This document shows positions 12,474 through 22,494 of a stretch of 64,000 nucleotides of DNA, one piece after another (position 1 is the stretch's first letter; every line of letters starts with the position of its first letter). Source of the DNA: Scytalidium lignicola (lineage: Eukaryota; Ascomycota; Leotiomycetes). Position numbers and translations under genes: made by a program. The notes under the pieces were generated by a model that was not told where the DNA came from, ran no database searches, and saw only the letters and a list, made by a program, of their open reading frames with translations. The stretch spans positions 1-64,000 of the forward strand of contig NCSJ02000154.1 of the NCBI GenBank assembly GCA_002812745.2. Reading direction: 5' to 3'.

Positions 12474-12785
12474 TTTGAAAGAGTGTCATAAAGGCAGAGA
12501 AGCCTCTACTTTCTCTGTAAGTAAGTGCATGTAAAGAGGTTCGGTAGCTCTTATCACTGAGGTGTCCTCAAACTTATGTTTGCCTTAGGCAATGGTGATT
12601 AGTCATCAGGCATCAAGGCTCTAAAACTAGGCGCTAGTTACCACAGTCTAATCTAGTCCCTTTAAGGTAATCTATTTGTTGACATTTGAACTATCGCGTG
12701 TTATGTGTGTGCCGTCATATATCCATACCCCTCAACTTTGTTAATACAGTATCATTGGCATGAGACGCGAATAAATATCATAGCT
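12474..12785. other. Divergent intergenic region
   Basis: Upstream of both the OST3/OST6 gene (-) and the coiled-coil gene (+). AT-rich; no gene seen. Confidence 0.35.
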
Positions 12786-14554
12786 ATGGATATCCGACTA
12801 TCTTATAATGATGATGAATATGTTAAGAGCGTATGGAATTCTGTTTTGTTTTACACTAGTAACATACGTTAATTTGCGAGTTAGTGTTTGTCGAGATCAC
12901 AATGCCTAGAACTGGAATATCAAGAATCCCTGAGGAACGCCGACAAGATTGTGCAAGATGAAGGAGCGCGGCGACTACGATTGCAGATTTTATTACTCGA
13001 GAACGAAAACGACGACTTGCATGAACAGCTTGCTTTAGATGATGACCGCATAGATTCTCTCGAAGAAGAAACGGAAAGGTTGCAGCTAGACTTGCAAAGT
13101 GCACAAGATTACTCGTCACATTATTCCAACGAGCTGAGATTGAAAGAGAGAGAATTGAATAGCTTGAAGGTATAGCCTCAGCTCTTATTGTGATTGTAAT
13201 TAATCTAAACTTTGGCTAACATCATTATGAGATCGAGCTGAACTCAGTAAATGGTTCCAATATGGATTCCACCAAACTGCTAACAGAAAAGTTATCCCTT
13301 GCACGCGAGCTAGCAAATTTGAAACCAGAAGTCGAACATCTCCGTTCTCAAGTAGCTTATCAACAGACAGTGCTCTCGGAAAAGCTTGCACTACAACGAC
13401 AAGTCTCTACTTTGGAAGTCGAGCTTGAAAATGAAAAACGTGCGTCCAAGCGTGCAGCTCAGAAAAACAACAACAGTGAAATAGAAGCAGAGATGAAACA
13501 ACAAATGGAGGATCTTCGAAAAGAGCACGTACGGGAGAAACGAGAGATGGAAAAGACGCTAAAAGATCTGGAAAAGGAATCGAAGGAATCTGAAGCCAGA
13601 ATGAATCTCCTGGAAAACAAATTAGAGCAGATGAAGACCAAACTGCGAGACACTAAAGAGCAACTCAAGGAATGTCAAACTGAATTGACTCAAGCACGAG
13701 CAGCAAGCTCCAAGGTTGTGGAAACCTCAAAACGCTCGGACAATGCCGGCAAGACTTCACGTAAGAGATCAGCATTGGAAATAAGTAGTGATGCTGTCAT
13801 TGGAACTCCTGACGGGGTTGTCGCTCGAGGTAAGAGAGCTAAAGTGAAAAGAGGGAAGGTTGACCAGACAATTCTGGGGGAGAAGTCGATGTTCTCAATC
13901 ACGCCATATCTTAATCGTACATCTAGCCTCGCTCCAGGATCACCTAACCAAGGAAAGGATGTGGAACCATTAGAGGAAAAGGCCGACGTTGACGGAGAGG
14001 GAGACAATGTGGTCTCAAAAGGGTCACCTGAGGAGAAAGCTGTCGGGGTATCTGAAGACCCGATCTCACCATCATCGCCAATGCCCAAGTCTAGAAGACA
14101 GGGTGCCAAGAAGCCAGTACCGACAGATCAGGATGTTCTTCAGGAAACCAAGATAGGCAAAGTTGGCAACAGCCAGCCGACTAGAAAAAGGTCGCAAGCA
14201 AAGCCCAAGCTAGAGAAAGTAATAGAAGAGGATGCGGACAAGAATTCAGAACTAGAAGCTGTGGAGGAACCCCTCAATAAAGAAAACGACAATCAAGTCG
14301 CTAAGCTTCCCAAATTGCAATTAAAGTCAACTGAAGAGACCGGACCAAAAAAGAAAAAGCGAAAATTACTAAATGGCGGCAAGACATTGTTTGATGAGGA
14401 TGATGGCGAGTCTTCTAAACGACCAGCAAAACCACTTGGAGTGCAGAGGTTACTGGGCAAAGGGGGCTCAAAAGGAGCAAATCCAACTAAGCTAACAGCT
14501 TTTTCACCTCTTAAGAAAGATCGAAGAGGGGGTGGGGCGAGTTTCGTAGCTTAA
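12786..14554 (+). CDS. Coiled-coil, basic-tailed protein of unknown function
   Basis: Proposed exons are 12786-12830, 12885-13169 and 13232-14554, for 550 residues. The long coiled-coil frame has no ATG near its start. The best solution is a 15-codon first exon (MDIRLSYNDDEYVKS) with a GTATGG donor, joined at the TTAG ending at 12884. This is inferred, and the acceptor of the next intron could be at 13231 or 13237. Residues about 20-110 and 125-260 are strongly predicted coiled coil (LEYQESLRNADKIVQDEGAR; heptads in EAEMKQQMEDLRKEHVREKR). The C-terminal half is low-complexity and Lys/Glu-rich with nuclear-localisation-like clusters (KRAKVKRGK, KKKKRK) and ends with a TAFSPLKKDRR tail. The layout recalls kinetochore or monopolin proteins of the Lrs4/Mde4 type, but I cannot establish homology. 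Confidence 0.7.
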
Positions 14555-14934
14555 GGATCATCTTTGGTGCATATGGGTTGTTTTGGATTTTGGCGTTCTG
14601 GACTGGATAGGATTGCTAGCATAAACGGACGGTTGCATAAAGAAACTAGTCTCAGGGACTGTGGAGTACGGTTTATTTTCAATGGATCTCAATTCAGATG
14701 ATTCCAGTTTGCTAATCTTGATAAATGCCTACCAAGAATCTATTTCGAGAATTGTAGTGACTTGTACTGTAGTATACTCGATAATTTGGTCTGGAGTCTC
14801 GTTTAATTATTCCGGTTTAATTATTCCCTGATCCGGCAGTTTGCACCGAACGCGTCTTGTTAAACTCTCCCAATACCTTGCAAGCCCTTTCCAACGCTTG
14901 CGGAATACCCACAAGAAAGGGCGTTGATAACTAT
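14555..14934. other. Intergenic region
   Basis: 3' flank of the coiled-coil gene and promoter of the rRNA methyltransferase gene. An imperfect direct repeat GTTTAATTATTCC / GTTTAATTATTCC lies at about 14801-14827. No gene seen. Confidence 0.4.
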
Positions 14935-16223
14935 ATGATTTCGCCTACTCTCTCCCAGATATTTCCAAGGTCCAAAACGTGCCTTAGATCACTATTGAAG
15001 TGTCATCGCCGAGGGCTGTCCATTTTCGCTGTTAATTCCGGCATATCAAACGCGTTTGCATACCATGGAGTTCGCTTTTCTTCTTCGTCAACAAGATGGA
15101 AGAGCAGGCAAGTTAGAGACTCCTTTGCTAGGGAAGCAAGAGTACAAGGATTGAAAAGTAGGGCGGCATTTAAGCTCTTGGAGGTAAATTAGCAAGAAGG
15201 ATCTATTTCCCACTTTCAACAATTTCTAATATTCGCCCGGTTTAGATCGATGCCAAGTACAAACTATTCAAAAAGGGGCAGACAGTTATTGATCTTGTAA
15301 GAATTGGAATACGTGGCTGCTGTTCTATGCTAACATACCCCAGGGTTATGCGCCCGGAAGCTGGTCACAGGTCTTTTGCCATCCCTTGCAAATCTCTCTT
15401 TTTGCAGTCTCTAATCTTTAAATTAGGTAGCTGTAGAGCGCACGAAACCAAATGGTCGGATCATTGGAATTGACATCATTCCTGCGCAACCTCCAAAAGG
15501 AGTATCCACAATACAAGGCAACTTTCTCTCTCCTGCTGTTCAAGAAGAGGTGAAGCGATTTCTTCTAGATCCAAACCGAGGCCGGCCGAAGCAACAGCTT
15601 ATTACTTCTACGGTAGATAATTCTGAGACTTCCGGTAAATTGGATGTCTTAGTCGACCAGGAGAGTTATGTCGACCATGAGCGACATTCAGATATACAAA
15701 CCCCAGCGAGTGAGCGGCTTGGAAATAGAATGGCTCAGAATAGAGAGAAGATGGTAGATGTAGTTCTCAGCGATATGTCCGCACCCTGGGAGCAAACCAC
15801 TGGTTTTTGGAAGAGGAGTTTAAGTGACCCTTATATTAGGATGATGAATACGAGCGGCATAAATTTCAAAGATCACGCAGGTAGCATGGTATGCGCGACA
15901 TGGACTCTATATACTGCTCCTGAACTAATAATGTGGTATAGGATCTTTGCGCTGCAGCCCTTCGATTTTCGTATGATACTTTGCGAACTGGTGGCCATTT
16001 TGTCTGTAAGTTCTATCAAGGGGCTGAAGATAAGCAGCTGGAGAATCAGCTTAAGAAGCTATTTGGTACCGTCCACAGAGAGAAGCCGGAATCTTCTAGA
16101 AATGTGAGTTGATAAATTTGTTTTACTGTTTACACTTTCTAACAATAAAAGGAATCCAAAGAAGCGTATTTCGTGGCCTTGAGACGAAAGAGCGATGTAA
16201 GCTGGGCCGAAGTTTTTAGTTAG
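14935..16223 (+). CDS. MRM2: Mitochondrial rRNA 2'-O-ribose methyltransferase (MRM2, FtsJ/RrmJ family)
   Basis: Transfers a methyl group from S-adenosylmethionine to a conserved uridine in the large mitochondrial rRNA. Six exons, 14935-15183, 15246-15296, 15344-15370, 15427-15888, 15942-16103 and 16152-16223, give 340 residues. The first 60 residues are rich in Ser and Arg and poor in acid, as for a mitochondrial presequence. The FtsJ core is clear: SRAAFKLLEIDAKYKLFKKG, then VIDLGYAPGSWSQVAVERT (SAM-binding motif I with PGSW, spread over exons 2 to 4), RIIGIDIIP, VVLSDMSAPWEQTTGFW and TGGHFVCKFYQGAEDKQL (catalytic K region), ending near EAYFVALRRKSD. The PGSWSQ exon is only 27 bases, with a weak GTCTTT donor. 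An insert of about 60 residues between GNFLSPAVQEEV and NREKMVDVVLSD is usual in fungal members. The start is the first in-frame ATG. Confidence 0.92.
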
Positions 16224-16638
16224 AAAGATGTTACACTGTTAAATTAAAGCATTCACACACTTCATAACTTGCCCTGCTTTTTAACGTGCTTCACCGTTTT
16301 GGAAAAGAATCATGTATACCTTTGCAGCACCAAAGATCTCCGCATACATACGTGATTCTAATGCATCTTATAAACTTCGCATTTCTAAGGAGAGAACATA
16401 CTTGGGGCGATCATTGAAACGTCATGATTATTTCACTTGCATATAGAAGCCAGGATATGCATTCGATGCCATGAATTTCCTTTTACCACCCACATACCAG
16501 ATTGCAAGCAAACGCTTGACGCCGGGCCAAACCATGTCCATTAACTTGACTCCTCATTTTTTTATATTTCTACCTGCCTAAATGGTGCCGTCAAACATCC
16601 AAGGTATCAAGGCAATTGCACCATCAGCCACAAGATAT
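16224..16638. other. Convergent 3' region
   Basis: Shared 3' flank of the rRNA methyltransferase and eL18 genes. No gene-like frame. Confidence 0.35.
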
Positions 16639-17479
16639 TTAGACCTTGAAACCTCTTGACCGTCTGCGTCCACGAGCTTTCTCGAACTTCCTTCCCTTCG
16701 ACTCGACATATGGTTTCTATTTAAACATATTAGTATTGAGCTAGTAGCTGACGGATAATTTTCTTACCTTGTGCTTGTGTGGACCAAATCCGAAATGCTT
16801 GACTGCCTCTCTAGCATTCTTAGGTCCTCTGAGAAGTAGGGTGTTGCTTCCGGTGGGTGCTCTAAGAGCTAGTTGATCCAAAGTCAAGGCCTCACCACCA
16901 GCAGCTAGGATACGGGCTCGGGCAGTAGCAGTGAATCGTAAGGCAGCAACGCTGAGTTTGGGAACAGTCAGGAGACGGTTATCATCGGTGATGGTTCCAA
17001 TGACAACAACAGTCTTGTTGTTTGACTCTTCAGACGTGTTGGCCACAATTCTAGAGATCGAAACAGGAGGTCTGTTGATGCGGCTCATAAAAAGACGGCG
17101 GAGAACAACCTTGTTAAACGATGAGTCGGTTCGGCCTGCAGGGTGATCAGCTACCAGTGAGACTAAAGATACCAATGTGTTTTGACTTACGAGCCAAAAA
17201 GCGGTACAACTTCACCAACAGTTTAAGGTAAACATTGTCGCTCTTTGGTGCCTTGCGGTGGGTGCTGCGAACGTGGTGGGCCGTAAGATCGATACCTAGA
17301 GATATGCCATCAGCCTATGATCAAGTATGCTCTTTGCATTTCGGTCTCTATGACTGAATATGCGACGCAGAGAATCAGGGTCGCCATGAAGAACTTCTGT
17401 CTGAAGAGAAGGAAGATCTCATGCTAGCAACGCCAGATTTCCACTTGCACACGAAGGCTTGGGCAAGGAACATACCCAT
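16639..17479 (-). CDS. RPL18: 60S ribosomal protein eL18
   Basis: Structural protein of the cytosolic large ribosomal subunit. Four exons, 17479-17476, 17295-17191, 17135-16768 and 16716-16639, give 184 residues, exactly the family size. The first coding exon is only four bases (ATGG). Its donor is a perfect GTATGT and the join gives [20 protein letters not shown]. Other recognisable blocks are [72 protein letters not shown] and the basic tail [20 protein letters not shown]. The 180-base first intron right after the start codon is common in fungal ribosomal protein genes. I saw no clear box C/D pair for an intronic snoRNA. Divergent from the mitochondrial carrier gene. Confidence 0.97.
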
Positions 17480-18294
17480 TGTTGCGACGGTCGACGAGTT
17501 GAAGTCTCGGAGGTTTGGGGGTTCGAGAAGTCGAAATTCCACTCCAGGAAATCTAGAGTGCGAAATTGTGTTTGTGGGTGCGCTAAATTGGCAAGCGAAT
17601 GTTGTCACATGACAACCCGGTTTATAGCGTACCCTGACCTCGAGAAGCACCTTTAGTGGTCACTAGTCGCTCCATTGCCAGGAGCTAGGCAAAGTCTGCT
17701 TAATTGAGTCCTGCACAAAGTGGTCGGAATCCGCTACTTATGCCGGTACAGCACCCCGGCCCAGCTCAATAGTTACAGATTTGTTGCTCGCTTGCCATGT
17801 TACCATTAACTGCTATGAGTTGAGCTGTCTTTTATCACCCTGCTATATCTCAGCGACTGCATTTCAACGCCTTATTTCAACAATAGTCTTGCAGCTCCAG
17901 ATAGCCCATCTTTAACGGATCATCGAAATCGTCCCTTTGCCCTCACCATAATTCGCGCCAGAGATTCCATACAGATAACTTCTTAAGCACCTGTTGAATG
18001 GACTCTAAATCAAAACCCCCAAGACGTTGCAGGCTTCAGTGGTCTTCCTCCGCTTAACGGCCCAGGGTCCAGATCTTGGAATTTGGTGTCAGAGCCTCCT
18101 GAGGCTGAGACGGTGCAGAAACTAGGTCTTCGTTTTGGTTGTACCATATACGGATGAGAGAAGGCGGCTGAAGTGTGTCAATTCGTTGGTTCTTCGCTGG
18201 AGAGGTATTAGTGTCGGCTCATATGTTCTAAGGCTCCTAGATTCTTACTGAGCGTCAGGCCCTGGAACGCCTAGCTTGGAATTGCAATTCAACC
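17480..18294. other. Divergent promoter region, eL18 / mitochondrial carrier
   Basis: About 815 bases holding two divergent promoters and leaders. No open frame with protein-like composition was found. Confidence 0.4.
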
Positions 18295-19569
18295 ATGTCT
18301 ACTGTGAGTCTAATATGTATCTGTAAACAACTGCCGCTAATCGGGGTTTTGGATTCAGTCTGGGAAAGACGTCCTGGTGTCAAAACATGGAACCAAGCTG
18401 GTCCAATTCCGTGAGGTGATTGCACAACCTGTTGTTGCGGCATTCTGCGCTGGTGGTGTAGCAGGAGCTGTGTCCCGAACGGTGGTGTCACCACTTGAGC
18501 GGCTGAAAATCCTCTTCCAGATTCAAAGTGTTGGTCGTGAGGAATACAAGCTATCCGTTGGGAAAGGTCTCATGAAAATGTGGAGAGAGGAGGGATGGAG
18601 AGGCTTTATGAGGGGAAATGGCACCAATTGTATACGGATCGTGCCATATTCTGCGGTTCAATTTGGAAGCTATAACTTCTATAAAAGGGTAAGCTATGAC
18701 AGATGTGATGCTACAACTCAGGCGCAGACAGTACACTCATCAGAGTGCAAATTTTCTTCTCCTTTAAACCAACAAGCTACCTATGAAGTAGAAGAGTACT
18801 GATGCACAAAGTGAAGTTTTTCGAACCCTCTCCCGGAGCCGAGCTGAACTCATTTCGGCGCTTGATTTGTGGAGGAGCCGCCGGAATTACATCAGTCTTC
18901 TTCACATATCCCCTTGATATCGTGCGAACTCGATTATCGATACAATCTGCCTCCTTTGCCGCCCTGGGTGATACACCTCGAACAAAGCTTCCTGGCATGT
19001 GGGCGACTATGATATCCATGTATAAAACCGAGGGTGGTATGTTGGCCTTGTATCGGGGTATCATTCCCACTGTCGCTGGGGTTGCACCTTATGTAGGTAT
19101 TTCTTTATTGATAACATATTCCTCACTAATTCATAAACTGCCATAGGTTGGTCTCAATTTCATGACTTACGAGATGGTCCGCAAATACCTCACGCCTGAA
19201 GGAGACAAAAATCCGAATGCTGCTCGCAAGTTGGCTGCTGGTGCTATTTCTGGTGCGGTAGCTCAGACTTGCACATATCCGTTGTAAGTAACCTTTCATT
19301 GAGCAGTCTGAGAATCCCCACTGAAGAAACTTAGTGATGTCCTTCGTCGCCGTTTCCAAATAAATACAATGTCCGGGATGGGATATCAATACAAGTCGAT
19401 ATTTGATGCTGTCAGGAGTATCATTGCAGAAGAAGGGCTTAGAGGAATGTATAAAGGAATTGTTCCAAATTTGCTCAAGGTTGCGCCGAGCATGGCAAGC
19501 AGCTGGCTGAGCTTTGAGATGACCAGAGACTTTCTTGTCACACTCAGATCTGATGCAACAGAAATATGA
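18295..19569 (+). CDS. Mitochondrial carrier (SLC25 family), YPR011C/SLC25A42-like
   Basis: Inner-membrane metabolite transporter with three repeats of about 100 residues and two membrane helices each. Five exons, 18295-18303, 18359-18688, 18817-19092, 19147-19283 and 19335-19569, give 328 residues. The three signature motifs are intact: SPLERLK (repeat 1), YPLDIVRTR (repeat 2) and YPFDVLRRR (repeat 3, completed by the last splice). They are followed by GWRGFMRGNGTNCIRIVPYS, LYRGIIPTVAGVAPYVGLNF and GMYKGIVPNLLKVAPSMASS. The first exon codes for just MST. Overall pattern and repeat sequences resemble the nucleotide / CoA / adenosine-phosphosulfate carrier branch (yeast YPR011C, animal SLC25A42 and SLC25A16). 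The substrate cannot be decided by eye. The acceptor of intron 2 (GAAG at 18813-18816) is unusual but is the one that gives FFEPSPGAEL in frame. Confidence 0.9.
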
Positions 19570-20076
19570 TATATGCTGCTGCATTGAAATGCATTAGGAA
19601 CTAGAGTACAAGCAGGCTCATAGAGATATATAGATCTCCTTTCGTATTGTATAGCTTATCGGCAATAAAGCCCTTGGTATCATAGATATAACTTAGAATT
19701 TTGGAATTAAACCGTATGATATCTTCAAAAATTTGTGAACATCATCTTCATTCTTTGCGAGTTTAATCCCCATCTATCTTAATAGAAGTATGGTATTTGA
19801 CTTGTAAATATGACACAAAACCATCTCAACTGCGCGACCTCGTATTTCCACAATTTCTGCCTCAGGACTATATTGACGCTAACGCTGGTCCGTGCAATGC
19901 TACAGACTGTTTAATTACTGACTTCGGCTTCTTGAATCTTCGATTTTCGCAAGTACGATACGTGGATAACTCAACATCTATTATATATTCTCCTAGAAAT
20001 CCCAAGTTCAAAGCGAGTACGGCGGTTTTGATTGGTTGTGTTATATCAAGCATTTTGCCATACTCTTCTGAACAAG
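19570..20076. other. Intergenic region
   Basis: 3' flank of the carrier gene and promoter/leader of the SR-type protein gene. A 115-codon open frame beginning at 19797 is not supported by composition or recognisable motifs. No gene called. Confidence 0.4.
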
Positions 20077-21251
20077 ATGTCTCGAGGTGGCACGACCCTC
20101 TATGTTACCGTATGTTTTTGAAGCACTTCTTTCTTGCGTCCTAAGCTGATTTCTTCTCAGGGCTTCGGTCCCGGCACGCGCGCTCGCGATCTTGCCTACG
20201 AATTCGAACGGTATGTCAGCCAACGTCGATGCCTCGATGATCAACCTCGAGTGCGATGATCTACTCCCTCCTCGTCGTCGTCCTTTACCCGTCGAGACTT
20301 CGCTGTCACCTTTGCCCGTCTCCTGCCTACCCGCGCATAGCTCCTCCCCCTTTACTCGTTCGATCGAGCTCTCGCATAACGACGCGAATATTATGTTAAA
20401 TTGTTTCGGGCGGAGACTGCGCGCATAGTCGCGGGTTCCTTTTCAGATTTCCATTAATCTTCTACTCTCTCCGTCTATCCGCACCCTCTACGCTGATGGC
20501 ATAAATCTAACATTGAACTCCGCAGCTATGGCCGTCTTGTACGTTGCGATATTCCAGCACCTCGGACTGCTGCTAGTCGACTGTGAGTTAAACATAACCT
20601 TATCACAAAATGAGTTCTGATATCGTTGACACGAAAAGTAGATTTGCCTTCGTTGAATATGAGAGCCGTCGCGATGCAGATGACGCCTACCACGAAATGC
20701 ATAATAAACGTATTGGTCGAGATGATATCTTGAAGATTGAGGTATGCTGCGATACATCTTTATTTTTATACTGTTCTCATTCGATTGTAGTGGGCTAGAA
20801 CTCCACCATCTGCGTCTTGGCGCTTTGATTCCGGTCGTGACCGCGACCGTGGACCTGGTGGACGTCGTTCACCACGTCGAAGTGGGCGCTCTCCCTCGCC
20901 ACGCCGAGGTCGAGGTGGGGACTATTCCCCTCGCAAAGATGACCGTAGGGACAGGGATCGGGACCGGGATCGTGACTATGACCGTCGTGATCGTGGTGAT
21001 CGTTCACGCAGCCCAGATGATAGGTGAGCCTTGTATTCCCGTGATGTGTATGTAAATAATCTTAACTGTGGATTAATAGAGATCGTGATACCAAAGAAGA
21101 CCGAGAGGATAGCCGCGAGAACGGCACCAATGGCGAAGATAGGAAAGGTGAGTCTAACAGAGGATAACTGGTTATATTCGCTAACAGCTATGTCTCAGTT
21201 GCAATGGATTCTCCTCCTCCTGCCCATGATGATCTGGATACCGCTGAGTAA
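20077..21251 (+). CDS. RRM / SR-type pre-mRNA splicing protein
   Basis: RNA-binding protein of the serine/arginine family, expected to act in splice-site selection in the nucleus. Seven exons, 20077-20109, 20161-20210, 20526-20582, 20642-20741, 20791-21023, 21080-21147 and 21199-21251, give 197 residues. The N-terminal RRM has RNP2-like TLYVTGFGPGTRARDLAYEF and RNP1-like FAFVEYESRRDADDAYHEMH, with strands split over four exons, all joining in frame. The C-terminal part is an RD/RS tail: RRSPRRSGRSPSPRRGRGGD, then alternating RDRDRDRDYDRRDR. It ends with an acidic PPPAHDDLDTAE tail. The third intron-exon boundary (315-base intron 20211-20525) is the longest in the gene and contains many in-frame stops. 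Such long introns in SR genes are often sites of regulated splicing, which here is only inference. Exact orthology is not assigned. Confidence 0.88.
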
Positions 21252-22494
21252 ACAGGCCAGTCTACTTTCTCGGTTTCGGATGGGCAAAAGTTTATTCCCT
21301 CTCTCATGGGTGATTTTCTTATTCAATTTTGATCTGTGTTTTTAGGTTCGTTTTGACCCGATCCAGAAGGACGAATATCGCCGGCGATTAACAACCGAAA
21401 CCCTCCCGGCGATTAGCTTAATATTTTTGTAGCATACCTACCTACCTTAGCAATTACAAAATGTTACTCTAGGAATTTCATAGATAATAACCTAAATCTT
21501 CATTAGCTACAACCCTTTTGGTATTGGGAGTGTTAGTTTGAGTAATCCTGGGATATTTCATACAAGGTTAGTAACTTGAAATGTGCAGTATTCAAGGCCT
21601 TTCTATGGAGTAGAAATTGGGCATCTGCTAGTCTTAAAGTGGTCACATTGGCGTATCGGCCGGAACATATATGTACACCAGAAGAAACACTTATATCCTA
21701 AAAAGGGTCAGGTCCACTTATAATATTTAAACAATCAAGAGGTTGGCTGCATGAAGAGGGTGAGTATAAAAGAACCGCTCATCCGAATCGACCGGGTTAT
21801 TATTCCTTGAACAAGACAATATTTAGGTATTACGGCTTATCCGGAGAGCGAGGAGAGCGAGGTCATACGGGTATGCGCTTATCTTTCGTGCAATAATTAT
21901 CTGTGTGGTAGAGGCAATTCTTCCATCTTACATTTTTGTCTTCCTATGTCCGTTCCGTGTCATACGTCCCTAAATATAGCCTCTTTCCTTCAGGGGTGCT
22001 TATGACATCATGAGATCACTCGGCTCTATGCAGCCTTACTGCATATGTAAGAGCTCGAATAGTTCAACTAAACCTTATGGCCTCGGCACTTCAGGTCGTG
22101 AAATGAAACGCATAGGGATTACAAGGTTATAGCAGCAATTGCGGTTTATGTTCTGTCCGGAAGTTCGGTCGCATTCCAGATGCCGACGGAACGATGGCAT
22201 TCAGAGATGCTGTCGCCACTTCCAGAACAATGGGCTCCGATGAAGCCGAATTCTCCGGCATGACAGATAAAATAAAGGGCTACAGCCTCGTGTCGTTTCT
22301 CTATTCGATAATGTATCCTTTGCATTTCGCCCCCTTTGATTTGGTAGAGTGCTCTGAAGATATCATCAACTGCTTATAACTACGCAATTGAGAGAGGAAA
22401 TAACTAAATATTTACATGAGATCAGCCATCTTTAAAATATTCATACGACACTCTATCTCGGAAGCCTGAACAACCTAGCATACGAAAGAGAGAT
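21252..22494. other. 1.2-kb gene-poor interval
   Basis: No supported gene. A 61-codon frame at 22194-22379 has no recognisable domain. The tandem pair GAGAGCGAG GAGAGCGAG is at about 21854-21871. No tRNA A/B-box pair found by eye. It presumably holds the 3' flank of the SR gene and the promoter of the sterol acyltransferase gene. Confidence 0.4.

Noticed and set aside
12902..12961. ATG at 12902 as start of the coiled-coil protein
   Set aside because: It is in a different frame and ends after 19 codons.
17501..17560. A GGGTTCGAG stretch resembling a tRNA B box
   Set aside because: No matching A box or cloverleaf around it. It lies in the eL18 leader on the other strand.
19797..20144. A 115-codon frame before the SR-protein gene
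   Set aside because: Starts with a non-ATG codon, overlaps the real SR start in another frame, and has no recognisable domain.
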